Shown here: positions 28,651-37,681 of the stretch, in pieces | Position numbering within the stretch: position 1 is the first letter of the stretch | How the letters are laid out: every line of letters starts with the position of its first letter | Assembly (NCBI RefSeq): GCF_029318685.1 | Contig: NZ_CP119677.1 | Span: 1 to 64,000 of the forward strand | DNA: 64,000 nucleotides | Source: Ruminiclostridium papyrosolvens DSM 2782 | GTDB taxonomy: Bacteria; Bacillota; Clostridia; Acetivibrionales; DSM-1351 | Direction of reading: 5' to 3' | Program-made: the position numbers and the translations under genes | Notes under the pieces: model-generated | Databases searched by the model: none | What the model was told of the DNA's origin: nothing | The model's input: the letters and a program-made list of their open reading frames with translations, nothing else

Positions 28651-29478
28651 ATGAATTCAAATTTATTTGTAAGTGCACTTTTAAGATTCAGAAATTTTTC
28701 AACTTTGATTATATGGATGGCTTTAATCAATTTGATGAGCAATAATAGCCAGTTTCAAGATATGATTACAGCACAGACTGCCAATTACTCTTTGGTTATG
28801 ACAGGGGCTTATGGGGCAGGTTTTGCGGTATATCTTGCTATGGTTATACAAAGCATGTTCAGTAACAACTATAAAGAAGAAGTTAAAAGGAAAGAAAAGA
28901 AAAAAGAAATCAATGATTTGAATCGGCAGTGCAACAGACTTTCTGCCCAGGCAAGAAACTTGAGCAATCCAATTCAGAAGCAAAAATTGAGAAAGATAAT
29001 GCAGGACAAAAATGATATTTTTAATTCGCAAAAACGTGGAGACGAATACAGCTATCTTAAAGAAAAAATTGTTGAGCAGAGCTTAAAACTTGTTATTTCC
29101 TATACAAAGCTTATGACGAACTATTCAATCAGAAGCAAGGAAATATCTGAGATTAATATCAGTGACTTGATGAATAAAATCAATGCAAACCGAAGGAAAG
29201 TATGTTTTATGAAAGATGACAGGATGCTTGATGATATTAACAACATCATTGAAATGGATGAAAAGGCTATTGAAAGGGTCAAGGAGGAGAGAAACGAGCT
29301 AGAAAGAATTCACGCACGACTCGATTATATAGAAAGCATGTTGAATATGTTCAAACACCAGATAATATCCAGCATAGAATCTGAAGAAATGGTTGAAAAA
29401 TTAGAGACAGCTGTGAACGAGGCAACAGCGCTGGACAGCGTGTTACAAGAAAGAAGACGAAATCAGATAAGATTGTAA
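28651..29478 (+). CDS. Membrane-anchored coiled-coil protein downstream of pspA
   Basis: I recognise no named family. The 275-residue protein has two N-terminal hydrophobic helices (about 15-32 and 46-68). A long, highly charged coiled-coil cytoplasmic part follows (KRKEKKKEINDLNRQCNRLS through LERIHARLDYIESMLN) and runs to the C-terminus RRRNQIRL. The coiled coil is similar in character to PspA itself. AGAGGGA precedes ATG 28651. The setting (AAA+ ATPase, PspA, GNAT, then this) makes it a candidate membrane receptor or regulator for the PspA polymer; that is a hypothesis. Confidence 0.65.
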   Translation: MNSNLFVSALLRFRNFSTLIIWMALINLMSNNSQFQDMITAQTANYSLVMTGAYGAGFAVYLAMVIQSMFSNNYKEEVKRKEKKKEINDLNRQCNRLSAQARNLSNPIQKQKLRKIMQDKNDIFNSQKRGDEYSYLKEKIVEQSLKLVISYTKLMTNYSIRSKEISEINISDLMNKINANRRKVCFMKDDRMLDDINNIIEMDEKAIERVKEERNELERIHARLDYIESMLNMFKHQIISSIESEEMVEKLETAVNEATALDSVLQERRRNQIRL

Positions 29479-29550
29479 TACAGACTGAGAGTGAGATAAT
29501 TTGGACAACCGGCATTTGTAGCGTTTATATGAAACCAAGGGGGATTTCAA

Positions 29551-31128
29551 ATGTCAGCAAATATCACTATCTATTCTTCTCCGTACATCATAATAACAAA
29601 AAGGGATGATGGTTATTACATACAATCCTTAAAAAAAGGCTTGAGTATAGATGAATTTCAAAAATGTCTAAATTCACATCCCGAGATTAAAGTAACCAAC
29701 TTCGCCGTAATTAAAAATGCACTTGTATTGGCACCACAAGACCCCAGAAAATTTGCCAGTGCAAAGGAAAGAATAAGTATAGAAGTATCCGGAGACGAAC
29801 TTAGGGCTTACATAACCGTTAATGTGGGACCACAAGAAATTTTAGGTACTGAAATAATAAAAGAGGTAGTTCTTGAGTTAAACCGTAAAGGAGTTGTTTA
29901 TGGGATTAAAAAGGACGTGCTTTTAAGTTTGGTTGCCGGAAAAACCGTACTTATAGCCGAAGGAGAACCTCCACAGAATGGGAGTGATTCCAAAAATAGG
30001 TTATATCAAATAAAAGAAGCTAAACCTGAAATAAAAGAAGACGGTACTGCGGATCATTATGACCTTAATCTTATAAACATGGTGCAAGTAGGTGAATGGC
30101 TTGGCGAGAAAATTCACGCAACTTCGGGTAAAGAAGGCAAAACAGTATATGGAAATCCCATAAAACCTATGCCCGGAAAAGATTACCCGATTTTTTTTGA
30201 CCGTAAAACGGTAAAAGCTGTAGAAGAAGAAGGAAAGACAACTCTATATGCCATGAGGAAGGGTGCCGTTTATTTCTCGGGAGACAGTATTGGGGTATCC
30301 AATCATTTGGAGCTAAGCGACAATGTAGGTGTTAAAACAGGAAATGTTGATTTTGACGGTTACCTTACTGTCAAAGGAACAATAGAGGACAACTATATAG
30401 TTTCTACAACGAATGATATAGAAGTACTTGGCGAATACGGTGTTGGCAGTTGTAAAGAAATAAACAGCAGAGAGGGAAATATTTACATAAGAGGCGGTAT
30501 AGCAGGTAAGGGTAAAACGGTTATCAAATGCAAAAAAAATCTATACATCAAATTTGTTGCTGATGCTGAAATAATCTGTGACGGAAGTGTACATGTAGGA
30601 TTTTACTGCCTGAACAGCAATATTATTGCAAAGGAAGTAATACTGGAATCACTAAAGGGCCAGATTATCGGAGGAAATATAACTGCAGATATCAGAGTGC
30701 TTGCAGCTACATATGGTACTCCAAGTGAAAAAAGAACAAATATTTATGTAAAAGGATTTGACAGGGTTGCACTTAAAGATTCCCTTGACAATCTTACAGA
30801 GGAAATAGAACAACTTAAAATTTCAATGAACCAGTACAAACAGCAAATATCCATTTTTAACATATCTGATGCAGGAAAATCAAGAAAAAGTGAGTTTGAG
30901 AAGCTAAATGAAGTATATAACAACATAAGAGCGGAATTGCAAGCGAAGGAGGAAACCAGAAAGAATATCGCAGGATATCTGAAGGTCAAGGGAGAGGGAG
31001 AAATTACAATTCTTAAGAAGGCATTTCCTAACACATATTTTGAAATTAAGAGAATCCAGAAGGAAATTCAAACACCTGTACTTAGAACAAGCTTTTACTA
31101 TAGCGAGGGCACAATAAAAGAACTATAA
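29551..31128 (+). CDS. FapA/DUF342-family polymer-forming domain protein
   Basis: The 525-residue protein has the DUF342 (flagellar assembly protein A) core. An N-terminal region of about 170 residues comes first, then a right-handed beta-helix-like stretch (about 200-390, with repeats such as VDFDGYLTVKGTIEDNYIV and ESLKGQIIGGNITADIRVLA). A coiled coil (about 410-475) follows, and a final RIQKEIQTPVLRTSF. Vibrio FapA affects flagellar pole assembly; Firmicutes members are mostly uncharacterised. GGGGGA sits 9 bp before ATG 29551. It lies 72 bp after the coiled-coil gene and 47 bp before the GAF gene. Confidence 0.8.
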   Translation: MSANITIYSSPYIIITKRDDGYYIQSLKKGLSIDEFQKCLNSHPEIKVTNFAVIKNALVLAPQDPRKFASAKERISIEVSGDELRAYITVNVGPQEILGTEIIKEVVLELNRKGVVYGIKKDVLLSLVAGKTVLIAEGEPPQNGSDSKNRLYQIKEAKPEIKEDGTADHYDLNLINMVQVGEWLGEKIHATSGKEGKTVYGNPIKPMPGKDYPIFFDRKTVKAVEEEGKTTLYAMRKGAVYFSGDSIGVSNHLELSDNVGVKTGNVDFDGYLTVKGTIEDNYIVSTTNDIEVLGEYGVGSCKEINSREGNIYIRGGIAGKGKTVIKCKKNLYIKFVADAEIICDGSVHVGFYCLNSNIIAKEVILESLKGQIIGGNITADIRVLAATYGTPSEKRTNIYVKGFDRVALKDSLDNLTEEIEQLKISMNQYKQQISIFNISDAGKSRKSEFEKLNEVYNNIRAELQAKEETRKNIAGYLKVKGEGEITILKKAFPNTYFEIKRIQKEIQTPVLRTSFYYSEGTIKEL

Positions 31129-31175
31129 ATAGTAATCAATGCAGCAAAGTTTAATTGTTGGGGAGGGTAAGGCAT

Positions 31176-33101
31176 ATGAAATACCAGTCAATACTACAAA
31201 GGCTTGAAGATGAAAAGAAAGATGAAATTTTATCGGCAAAATTATATAGATATACCGGGCTAATGCAGGCAATAGAATACTTTTCACAAAAACTAGTGTT
31301 TGATCAGATAATTGAGGCTGCATTTGATTTTATAAATGAATTATTACTTGTAAACAATTCTATAGTATATGTTCGTGAGGACAGCAGATACATCGTAAAG
31401 AAGGTCAAGGGCTTTAAGGATTATGTAAGCGAAATAGAAAATACAAGTAAACTTGAAAACCTTGCTACTTTTTATGGGAATGTCCTTTATGAAAAAGATA
31501 AAATAGTTAAATTTTTTGATTTGGGAATGGTCACGGACATGGGCATTAATGCCATAGTTCCGTTAATTATAGATGGTAAGCTTTATGGATTTATAATGAT
31601 TAACGGCAAAGGTTTTGCAGACGACGACTATATAATATCAGAATCGCTGATGCGTCTTATAGATACCGCTCTGGAAAACTATAGCAGATATGAGGATTTG
31701 GCTAAAGTAAATAAGGAGCTTGACGAAAAGATTTTCAATCTTTTTGCCATAAATCAATCATCAAAGGTACTGTTAAGTGAATTACGAAATAATGCATTGT
31801 ATGACTTATCTGTTGAATTATTTTCAGAATTAACAAGGAGCACTGTAACCGGATTTGTTTTATATGACGAAAGAAGCGGCAGATATGTCTTAAAGGGCTT
31901 TAAGGATGTATTTTACAAGATTAAAGATGTTTTTGTTAGTCTTTGCCTTAATGAAAATCATAAAATTGACTCAAACAAAGTTATTATAGATTTAGAAAAC
32001 CCAGATGATTGCAAGTATTTTTATAGTCTGTTTGAAGAGTCTGACCATCAGGTAAAAAAGCTTGAGGCCAAGTATATTGTTATAATTATAAAAGAAAAAG
32101 AAATTCTTGGATTTGTTACTTTGAGCGAAACTGTTACTGGAGACGAATATAGCAGCGGTATTTTCGAACTTATAGAAAGTCTTGCATCATCAATGTATAT
32201 TGCACTAAGCAACGCTAACTTATTTAAACAGGTAAATGAGCAGAAACAAATTATCCAAAGAAAACTGGATAAGCTTGTCTCTTTGAATAAATTGACAAAG
32301 AATATCAGCAGCTCGTTAAGGATAGACACTCTTATGGAAGTTGCAGCTAAGACACTTGAAGTATCTTTTAATATGCAAAAGGGACTGCTTTGTTTGTACG
32401 ACAAAGAGTCAAACAAGTTTAGTGTCTCTGAAGCAATTGGTTTAGGGGGCAACTTAGACACAGGTATAATCCCCAATGACAATTGGAGACGTGTTTTTGA
32501 GGGTGACTATGTTTATGAAATAGGGCAGGATAAAGTAGCCGAATATATAGGGTATGAGGCGGCTGAAAAGGTTGGAGATGCACAGGGAATACTAATAGTT
32601 CCTATTTACATAGATATACTGGAGGTTGAGCTTTCAGGTGCCATTGTGATTTTCAAGTATGATGGCTTGCAGCTTGATAATGAAGAAAATCTAATAACTC
32701 TTGAAACAATAGCAGGGCATATAGCACCGGTATTAAAGAATCTATGGGTTATTCAACAGCAGCAGAGATTCATGCTGCCCAACTTTGTGGAGCTTTTCAA
32801 GAATGAGTTAAAAGACGAAGTAAAAGCTGCCATGGATTATAATATAAATTTATCAGTTATACAGGTTGAGGATAAAAGGGATTTTATTTTCAAGGGTACC
32901 AGTATAATTGACAGTATAAAGACGAACTTCAGAAAGGTATATCCCTTTTCATACAACAATGTGTTTATTATTGAGAATGAAGACGAGAATATAGAAGACA
33001 GAATAAGAACCTGTACGGGGATTTCTGATTTAAAGATAAGAAAAATGGTTCTGGGTAAGGATTTTAAGAACTTTGCAAGTTTTTTTGACCTTTTCAGATA
33101 A
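31176..33101 (+). CDS. Multi-GAF domain sensory protein
   Basis: The product is 641 residues from ATG 31176 (GGGAGGG upstream; the earlier TTG at 31155 precedes that site). At least two and probably three GAF-type sensor domains can be seen. One lies at about 35-165 (IVPLIIDGKLYGFIMING), one at about 210-345 and one at about 375-520 (ILIVPIYIDILEVELSGAIVI). Short coiled-coil linkers join them. The last 110 residues match no output domain that I can name, and no kinase, GGDEF or PP2C motif is present. It closes the block that starts at the AAA+ gene. Confidence 0.75.
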   Translation: MKYQSILQRLEDEKKDEILSAKLYRYTGLMQAIEYFSQKLVFDQIIEAAFDFINELLLVNNSIVYVREDSRYIVKKVKGFKDYVSEIENTSKLENLATFYGNVLYEKDKIVKFFDLGMVTDMGINAIVPLIIDGKLYGFIMINGKGFADDDYIISESLMRLIDTALENYSRYEDLAKVNKELDEKIFNLFAINQSSKVLLSELRNNALYDLSVELFSELTRSTVTGFVLYDERSGRYVLKGFKDVFYKIKDVFVSLCLNENHKIDSNKVIIDLENPDDCKYFYSLFEESDHQVKKLEAKYIVIIIKEKEILGFVTLSETVTGDEYSSGIFELIESLASSMYIALSNANLFKQVNEQKQIIQRKLDKLVSLNKLTKNISSSLRIDTLMEVAAKTLEVSFNMQKGLLCLYDKESNKFSVSEAIGLGGNLDTGIIPNDNWRRVFEGDYVYEIGQDKVAEYIGYEAAEKVGDAQGILIVPIYIDILEVELSGAIVIFKYDGLQLDNEENLITLETIAGHIAPVLKNLWVIQQQQRFMLPNFVELFKNELKDEVKAAMDYNINLSVIQVEDKRDFIFKGTSIIDSIKTNFRKVYPFSYNNVFIIENEDENIEDRIRTCTGISDLKIRKMVLGKDFKNFASFFDLFR

Positions 33102-33115
33102 GGTGGTGTAAGGTT

Positions 33116-33520
33116 TTGAAATTGCTTTTAGGGACGGATATTGTAGAGGTTGACAGGGTGAAGCAAGCAATTGAGAACGGAGGCGTAAAGTTTTCCGAAA
33201 AAGTATTTACCCCAGACGAAATCCAATACTGTGAGAGTAGAAATGTTGTAAAATATCAGAGCTATGCTGCAAGATTTGCAGCAAAAGAGGCTGTTTCAAA
33301 GGCTTTTGGAACAGGTATTGGCAAAAATGCAGCTTTTAATGAAATAGAAATTATAAAGGATTCTCTTGGAAAGCCTAATGTAAGATTGACTGGAAAGGCA
33401 AAGGCTTTTTATGATTCCATGGGTGCTTCGGGAATATCAATAAGCCTGTCACATTGCAGGGAATATGCTGTCGCGTATGCTACAATTTCCATTATTAGCA
33501 ACGAGAACAAAGACACATAG
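33116..33520 (+). CDS. acpS: Holo-[acyl-carrier-protein] synthase
   Basis: AcpS transfers the 4-phosphopantetheine arm of CoA to apo-ACP, activating fatty acid synthesis. The 134-residue protein has both signatures: GTDIVEVDRV with metal ligand Asp8, and FAAKEAVSKAFGTG with Glu58. It ends with SHCREYAVAY. The start is TTG 33116, preceded by AAGGTGG. It lies 14 bp after the GAF gene and 28 bp before the YhaO-like start codon, so it is probably co-transcribed with its neighbours. Confidence 0.95.
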   Translation: MKLLLGTDIVEVDRVKQAIENGGVKFSEKVFTPDEIQYCESRNVVKYQSYAARFAAKEAVSKAFGTGIGKNAAFNEIEIIKDSLGKPNVRLTGKAKAFYDSMGASGISISLSHCREYAVAYATISIISNENKDT

Positions 33521-33548
33521 CGTAAATAAAGACATATGGAGGTTTTGT

Positions 33549-34688
33549 GTGAAACAGGTGTCGTTTATACATACTGCGGACATACATCTTGATACGCCTT
33601 TTTCATCACTTGGAGATAAGGAAAAAGCAGATATCAGGAGACAGGAATTAGAAAACTGCCTTGAAAATATAATTGACAGGGTTAGAGTTCGAAGTATAAA
33701 TTTACTGATAATCAGTGGCGATTTTTTTGAGGAGAGCTGTGTTCGCGGCTCCACGATAATTGGGGTAAGAAATCTTTTTTCAGAGCTTTACGAAGCAGAA
33801 ATTGTAATTATACCCGGTAATCATGACCCTTTGAAAGAAAATTCATACTACAATACAATAAGTTGGAGTGATAATGTACATATTCTTACAGATTCAAAGC
33901 AGGTATTGTTCTTGGAAAAGTTCAATACCTGTATTTATAACATGGGGGCAGTTGGACGGGTAACAGAGGATTATGCAAGGCTTCAGGGAAATAATATTTC
34001 ATCAGATAGATTTAATATTCTGGTTTTTCATGGTACCGTTGATATGCCTTTTGAGGAAAGCAATTATAATGCTATAGGCTCAAAAGATATTTTTAATCTG
34101 GGTATGGATTATGTTGCACTTGGACATATGCACAATTATATCAGGTTTCAGAACAGGGCAAGCATTATGATAAATCCGGGAAGTCCGGAACCAATGGGGT
34201 TTGACGAAGAGGGAGTACACGGCTTTGTTCAGGGAAATATTAGGTTTACCGAGGATAATAGTAAATTGGTTGAAGCAACCTTTGTGCCATCTTCAAGTAG
34301 AAATTACTATAACATAGAGCTGGATGTTACCGGATGTAAGAGCAATCAAGAGATTATTCAAAAATTATCTATGGATGACAACATTGATTTTTCAGGTAAA
34401 GATTTATATAGTCTTACTCTAAAAGGATTTATTCCAATGAATTTTACCCCTGATATAAAGTATCTGACAGAGGTTATAAAGGATAAATGTTTTTATTTAA
34501 GGATTAAGACTGAAACGTCTATTCTTTTTGATTATGAACAGTATCTCGAAGACCCCGGTATAAAGGGTGAGTTTGTCAGGATGCTTATGGATATGCAGGA
34601 AAATGAAGCTTCACAAGAAAGAAAAGAAATTTTGAACATGGCAATACAGTTGGGACTGCAAGCTATGGAAAACAACAGGGTGGACTGA
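33549..34688 (+). CDS. YhaO-like metallophosphoesterase (Mre11/SbcD-type nuclease)
   Basis: From GTG 33549 (GGAGG at 33538-33542) the product is 379 residues. The calcineurin-like phosphoesterase motifs are in order: HTADIHLDTP, ISGDFFEE, IPGNHDP, VFHGT and LGHMHNY. Those bind two metal ions in Mre11-type nucleases. The C-terminal 150 residues would contact the partner ATPase. The next gene encodes a YhaN-like Rad50-type ATPase, 21 bp away, the same order as yhaO-yhaN in Bacillus. The open frame extends upstream into acpS, but no start signal lies there. Confidence 0.88.
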   Translation: MKQVSFIHTADIHLDTPFSSLGDKEKADIRRQELENCLENIIDRVRVRSINLLIISGDFFEESCVRGSTIIGVRNLFSELYEAEIVIIPGNHDPLKENSYYNTISWSDNVHILTDSKQVLFLEKFNTCIYNMGAVGRVTEDYARLQGNNISSDRFNILVFHGTVDMPFEESNYNAIGSKDIFNLGMDYVALGHMHNYIRFQNRASIMINPGSPEPMGFDEEGVHGFVQGNIRFTEDNSKLVEATFVPSSSRNYYNIELDVTGCKSNQEIIQKLSMDDNIDFSGKDLYSLTLKGFIPMNFTPDIKYLTEVIKDKCFYLRIKTETSILFDYEQYLEDPGIKGEFVRMLMDMQENEASQERKEILNMAIQLGLQAMENNRVD

Positions 34689-34709
34689 CAGGGGGATATT
34701 TAACCGGAT

Positions 34710-36704
34710 ATGAAAATCGACAGACTCCACGTAAGGGGATTTGGGAAACTTGAGGATTTTACTTGTGACTTTTCAGATGGTTTGAATGTTATTTATGGAC
34801 ATAATGAGAGTGGTAAATCAACTCTTATGGCATTTATAAAAGCTATGCTGTATGGAGTAAAGGGTGGTAGAGCGGGGAAAAACGGAATTTTGCCTGACAG
34901 CAAGAGGTATATGCCATGGAATAACAAACAATACGGCGGATATATGAATATTAAACTGGACAATTATGATTTTTACCGTATTGACAGAGACTTTTTTGCC
35001 AACAAATTAAACTTATATGATTCTTCCTTTAATGATATTTCAGATAATTTTATTGACATAAGAGACACAAATAGTATTGGTGAGAAACTGGTAGGGCTTA
35101 ATGAGAACCTTTTTGAAAGAACTGTATTTATTAAACAGATGGGAACCAGGATTGATACTTTAACGTCCAAAGACCTTGTAGACAGAATCTCAAATATACA
35201 GCAGAGCGGATTTGAGGATATATCATACATACAGGCACAAAATGCACTTAAAGAGGCATTAAAGCGTCAGATTGGAACAGATAGAAGTTATACAAGACCT
35301 CTGGATATAATAAACCAACGTTTAGCTGAATTACAGGAGAAAAAGGCTGACCTTTTGAATGAAGAAAAAAACCTTGAGGAATTAAGGGAAAAACAGCAGG
35401 ATATTTCTTTGAATATTAAAAAATTAAAGCTTAAATATAGACTTATAAGCAGGATAATTGATTATTGCAAACTTAAACAAAAGCTAAAAGTTTTAAATGA
35501 AAAAAAGGAAGAAATACACTTTCTCGAAGAAGCTGTCCGTCAGGCCCAAGAAAATATTACTAAGCTTGAGGAGGACAAAAAGTCCGCAATTCTTCATCTG
35601 AATAATAATCAGGTGATTAAAGTCAAAAAGCTAAGAGGGATAGATGTATTTTTGATAATATGTGCTATAGCAACGTTGTCAGTAGGATTAGCAGCATTTG
35701 TTTTTAATATTTTCAGTCCGTTATTTGCTTTAATACCTGTTTTATTAACTCTTATTCTTTTTTTTCTTAGGATAAGGACTATAAAAAGGGAAGCCGAAAT
35801 GTTGCAAAAGGAAAGGACAGATGAATTAAATCGTCAGCTTTCACAATTTGATGAAAGAATAGCTCAAAATAAGACTCAGCACCAAAAACTTACAGCCAGG
35901 ATTGAAGGTCAAAAGGCTAAAGATAGAGCAGAGACACCTGAAAGTGTTGGGAGTGAGATATCAGGTTTATATACTGAGATTATGAGAGATAAGCAAAAAA
36001 TAGAGAGCAGTCTCACACACTATGAAAAAGAACTTCTGGAAGACCTTTCAAAGGAGTCTCATGAAAGTCTGTTGGTAAAGGCTTATGGCATTAACAAAAA
36101 TGTTTTATCGGATATCCAAAGGTGGGAAGCCGAATATAATACTGTTGCCCAAACTGTTAAAAATACAAGCATAGGCAGCATATCTGACATTGATAATGAA
36201 ATCAGCCGATTGAGTCGCCAGAAGAAAAGTTTAGATTCCAAGGGAGAGGCTCTGAATATTGCCATAAGTACTTTGGAGGCAGCAGCTGAGCAGGTTAGAA
36301 AAAAATATGTACCTGTGATGAATAAAGTACTGAATAACACTTTTTCCGGACTTACATCACAAAGATATAGCGATGTAAGAACAGGAGACAATCTCAAAAT
36401 TATGCTGGATAACCCGGAGACAGAGAAATTGGTACCTGTTTCAATGCTTAGTGACGGGACTATTGATCAGATATATTTTGCACTGAGGGTTGCTATTTCG
36501 GAGACAGTACTTCAAAACCATGAGTGCATGCCCTTTATAATGGATGAACCCTTTGCACAGTATGATGATGAAAGAACCTTTAATGCACTTAAATATATTG
36601 GCAATATAAGCAAAAAACAACAGGTAATCATATTTACCTGTAAAAAGAGGGAAGTAGAACTTATCAACAGTGAATTCCCTTGTAAAATCTGCTCATTGAC
36701 ATAG
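34710..36704 (+). CDS. YhaN-like Rad50-type ATPase with a central membrane hairpin
   Basis: This 664-residue protein has an N-terminal ABC half with Walker A GHNESGKST (about 30-38). Two coiled-coil stretches follow (about 195-300 and 360-520). The C-terminal half has SMLSDGTIDQIYFALR (signature) and PFIMDEPFAQYDDERT (Walker B). Between the coils, at about 311-356, lie two hydrophobic helices where Rad50 and SbcC have a zinc hook. No CxxC is present there. The hairpin would tie the coil tip to the membrane. It is shorter than Bacillus YhaN, which I recall as about 960 residues. It pairs with the preceding nuclease gene. Confidence 0.85.
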   Translation: MKIDRLHVRGFGKLEDFTCDFSDGLNVIYGHNESGKSTLMAFIKAMLYGVKGGRAGKNGILPDSKRYMPWNNKQYGGYMNIKLDNYDFYRIDRDFFANKLNLYDSSFNDISDNFIDIRDTNSIGEKLVGLNENLFERTVFIKQMGTRIDTLTSKDLVDRISNIQQSGFEDISYIQAQNALKEALKRQIGTDRSYTRPLDIINQRLAELQEKKADLLNEEKNLEELREKQQDISLNIKKLKLKYRLISRIIDYCKLKQKLKVLNEKKEEIHFLEEAVRQAQENITKLEEDKKSAILHLNNNQVIKVKKLRGIDVFLIICAIATLSVGLAAFVFNIFSPLFALIPVLLTLILFFLRIRTIKREAEMLQKERTDELNRQLSQFDERIAQNKTQHQKLTARIEGQKAKDRAETPESVGSEISGLYTEIMRDKQKIESSLTHYEKELLEDLSKESHESLLVKAYGINKNVLSDIQRWEAEYNTVAQTVKNTSIGSISDIDNEISRLSRQKKSLDSKGEALNIAISTLEAAAEQVRKKYVPVMNKVLNNTFSGLTSQRYSDVRTGDNLKIMLDNPETEKLVPVSMLSDGTIDQIYFALRVAISETVLQNHECMPFIMDEPFAQYDDERTFNALKYIGNISKKQQVIIFTCKKREVELINSEFPCKICSLT

Positions 36705-36755
36705 AGCTGATAAAAAAATATAGTATATTCTATAAGAATTGATTAAGAGGCAGTT

Positions 36756-37676
36756 ATGAGGAAACGTTTATTTATTTATTTGGTTGCTATTACAGCAATA
36801 TTTATATTAACCGGGTGCGGAAACACGGAAATTCCCGTTACAAAAAACGAACAGTATCTAAGCGGTATAACCGCGGATAATGCTGCTGTTATTAATGATG
36901 CAGTTGTTGATGTGTTCGGCAATAATGATGTTTTGAGTACCAGAGTGACACAGGCTCTTTTTAACCAGATTGTTAAGGTAATTTCTCAGGAAAGCTCCTG
37001 GGCTAAAATTATGATGCTGGACGGGACGACAGGGTGGGTAAAAAGTAAGTACATCAGCAGGGATACCAGCTGTGTTACCGATGGCCGCATTAATAACAAA
37101 ATAGTTGTAACAGCCAAAACAGTATATGTTTATACAGGAACATTAAATGACATAAAATATAAGCAGGTAGTTCTGGGAACTGAACTTTATTCCATAAATA
37201 AAACCAAAACAGGCTATGACGTGCTTTTGCCGGACAATAAAAAAGGCTGGGTTGAAGATGGAGGAGTAATAGCAGTACCTTCTACACAGAACGTTATACC
37301 CAAAACTTCAGCTGAAGGTTTTATTCAAACTGTTAGGAAGTTTGAAGGTACCATATACATTATTGGCGGTGTCAGCAGATGGGGAATTGACTCCCCGGGA
37401 CTATGCTATGTGGGCAGCAGAATTAACGGAGTGGATATACCCCGTAATGTCAAGGAGATAGCAAAGACAGGCATAAGTGTTAAGTTAAATGATATAAAAC
37501 CCGGAGACCTGTTGATGTTCAGTGTAGACAATATTAAGAAGGATGTCTCTGATGTAGGTGTTTATACAGGGAATAACGAATTTATCCATTCAAGTCCTTC
37601 CAGAGGAGTTGTAACCGACTCCTTGGAAGACAGTTATTACAAAAATCGAATAATCGGTATCAGAAGGATTTTTTAA
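36756..37676 (+). CDS. Lipoprotein with SH3-like domains and a catalytically altered NlpC/P60 domain
   Basis: The 306-residue protein has a lipoprotein signal with lipobox LTGC (Cys21). Two bacterial SH3-like regions follow (about 45-105, ending WVKSKYISR, and 115-170, ending GWVEDGG). The C-terminal NlpC/P60 domain spans about 185-306. In active enzymes the nucleophile lies in GxDCSG; here it reads GIDSPG, with Ser213. The catalytic His of HVGIY is replaced by Asp266 in DVGVY. The third-position His is kept (FIH, His278). It is therefore probably a binding protein rather than a peptidoglycan endopeptidase. It follows the yhaN-like gene and converges with a glycosyltransferase. Confidence 0.82.
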   Translation: MRKRLFIYLVAITAIFILTGCGNTEIPVTKNEQYLSGITADNAAVINDAVVDVFGNNDVLSTRVTQALFNQIVKVISQESSWAKIMMLDGTTGWVKSKYISRDTSCVTDGRINNKIVVTAKTVYVYTGTLNDIKYKQVVLGTELYSINKTKTGYDVLLPDNKKGWVEDGGVIAVPSTQNVIPKTSAEGFIQTVRKFEGTIYIIGGVSRWGIDSPGLCYVGSRINGVDIPRNVKEIAKTGISVKLNDIKPGDLLMFSVDNIKKDVSDVGVYTGNNEFIHSSPSRGVVTDSLEDSYYKNRIIGIRRIF

Positions 37677-37681
37677 CAGCT

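Noticed and set aside
33465-33548. Upstream extension of the YhaO-like frame overlapping acpS
   Set aside because: The added residues do not match the family; GTG 33549 has a strong GGAGG site and the conserved HTADIHLD opening follows.
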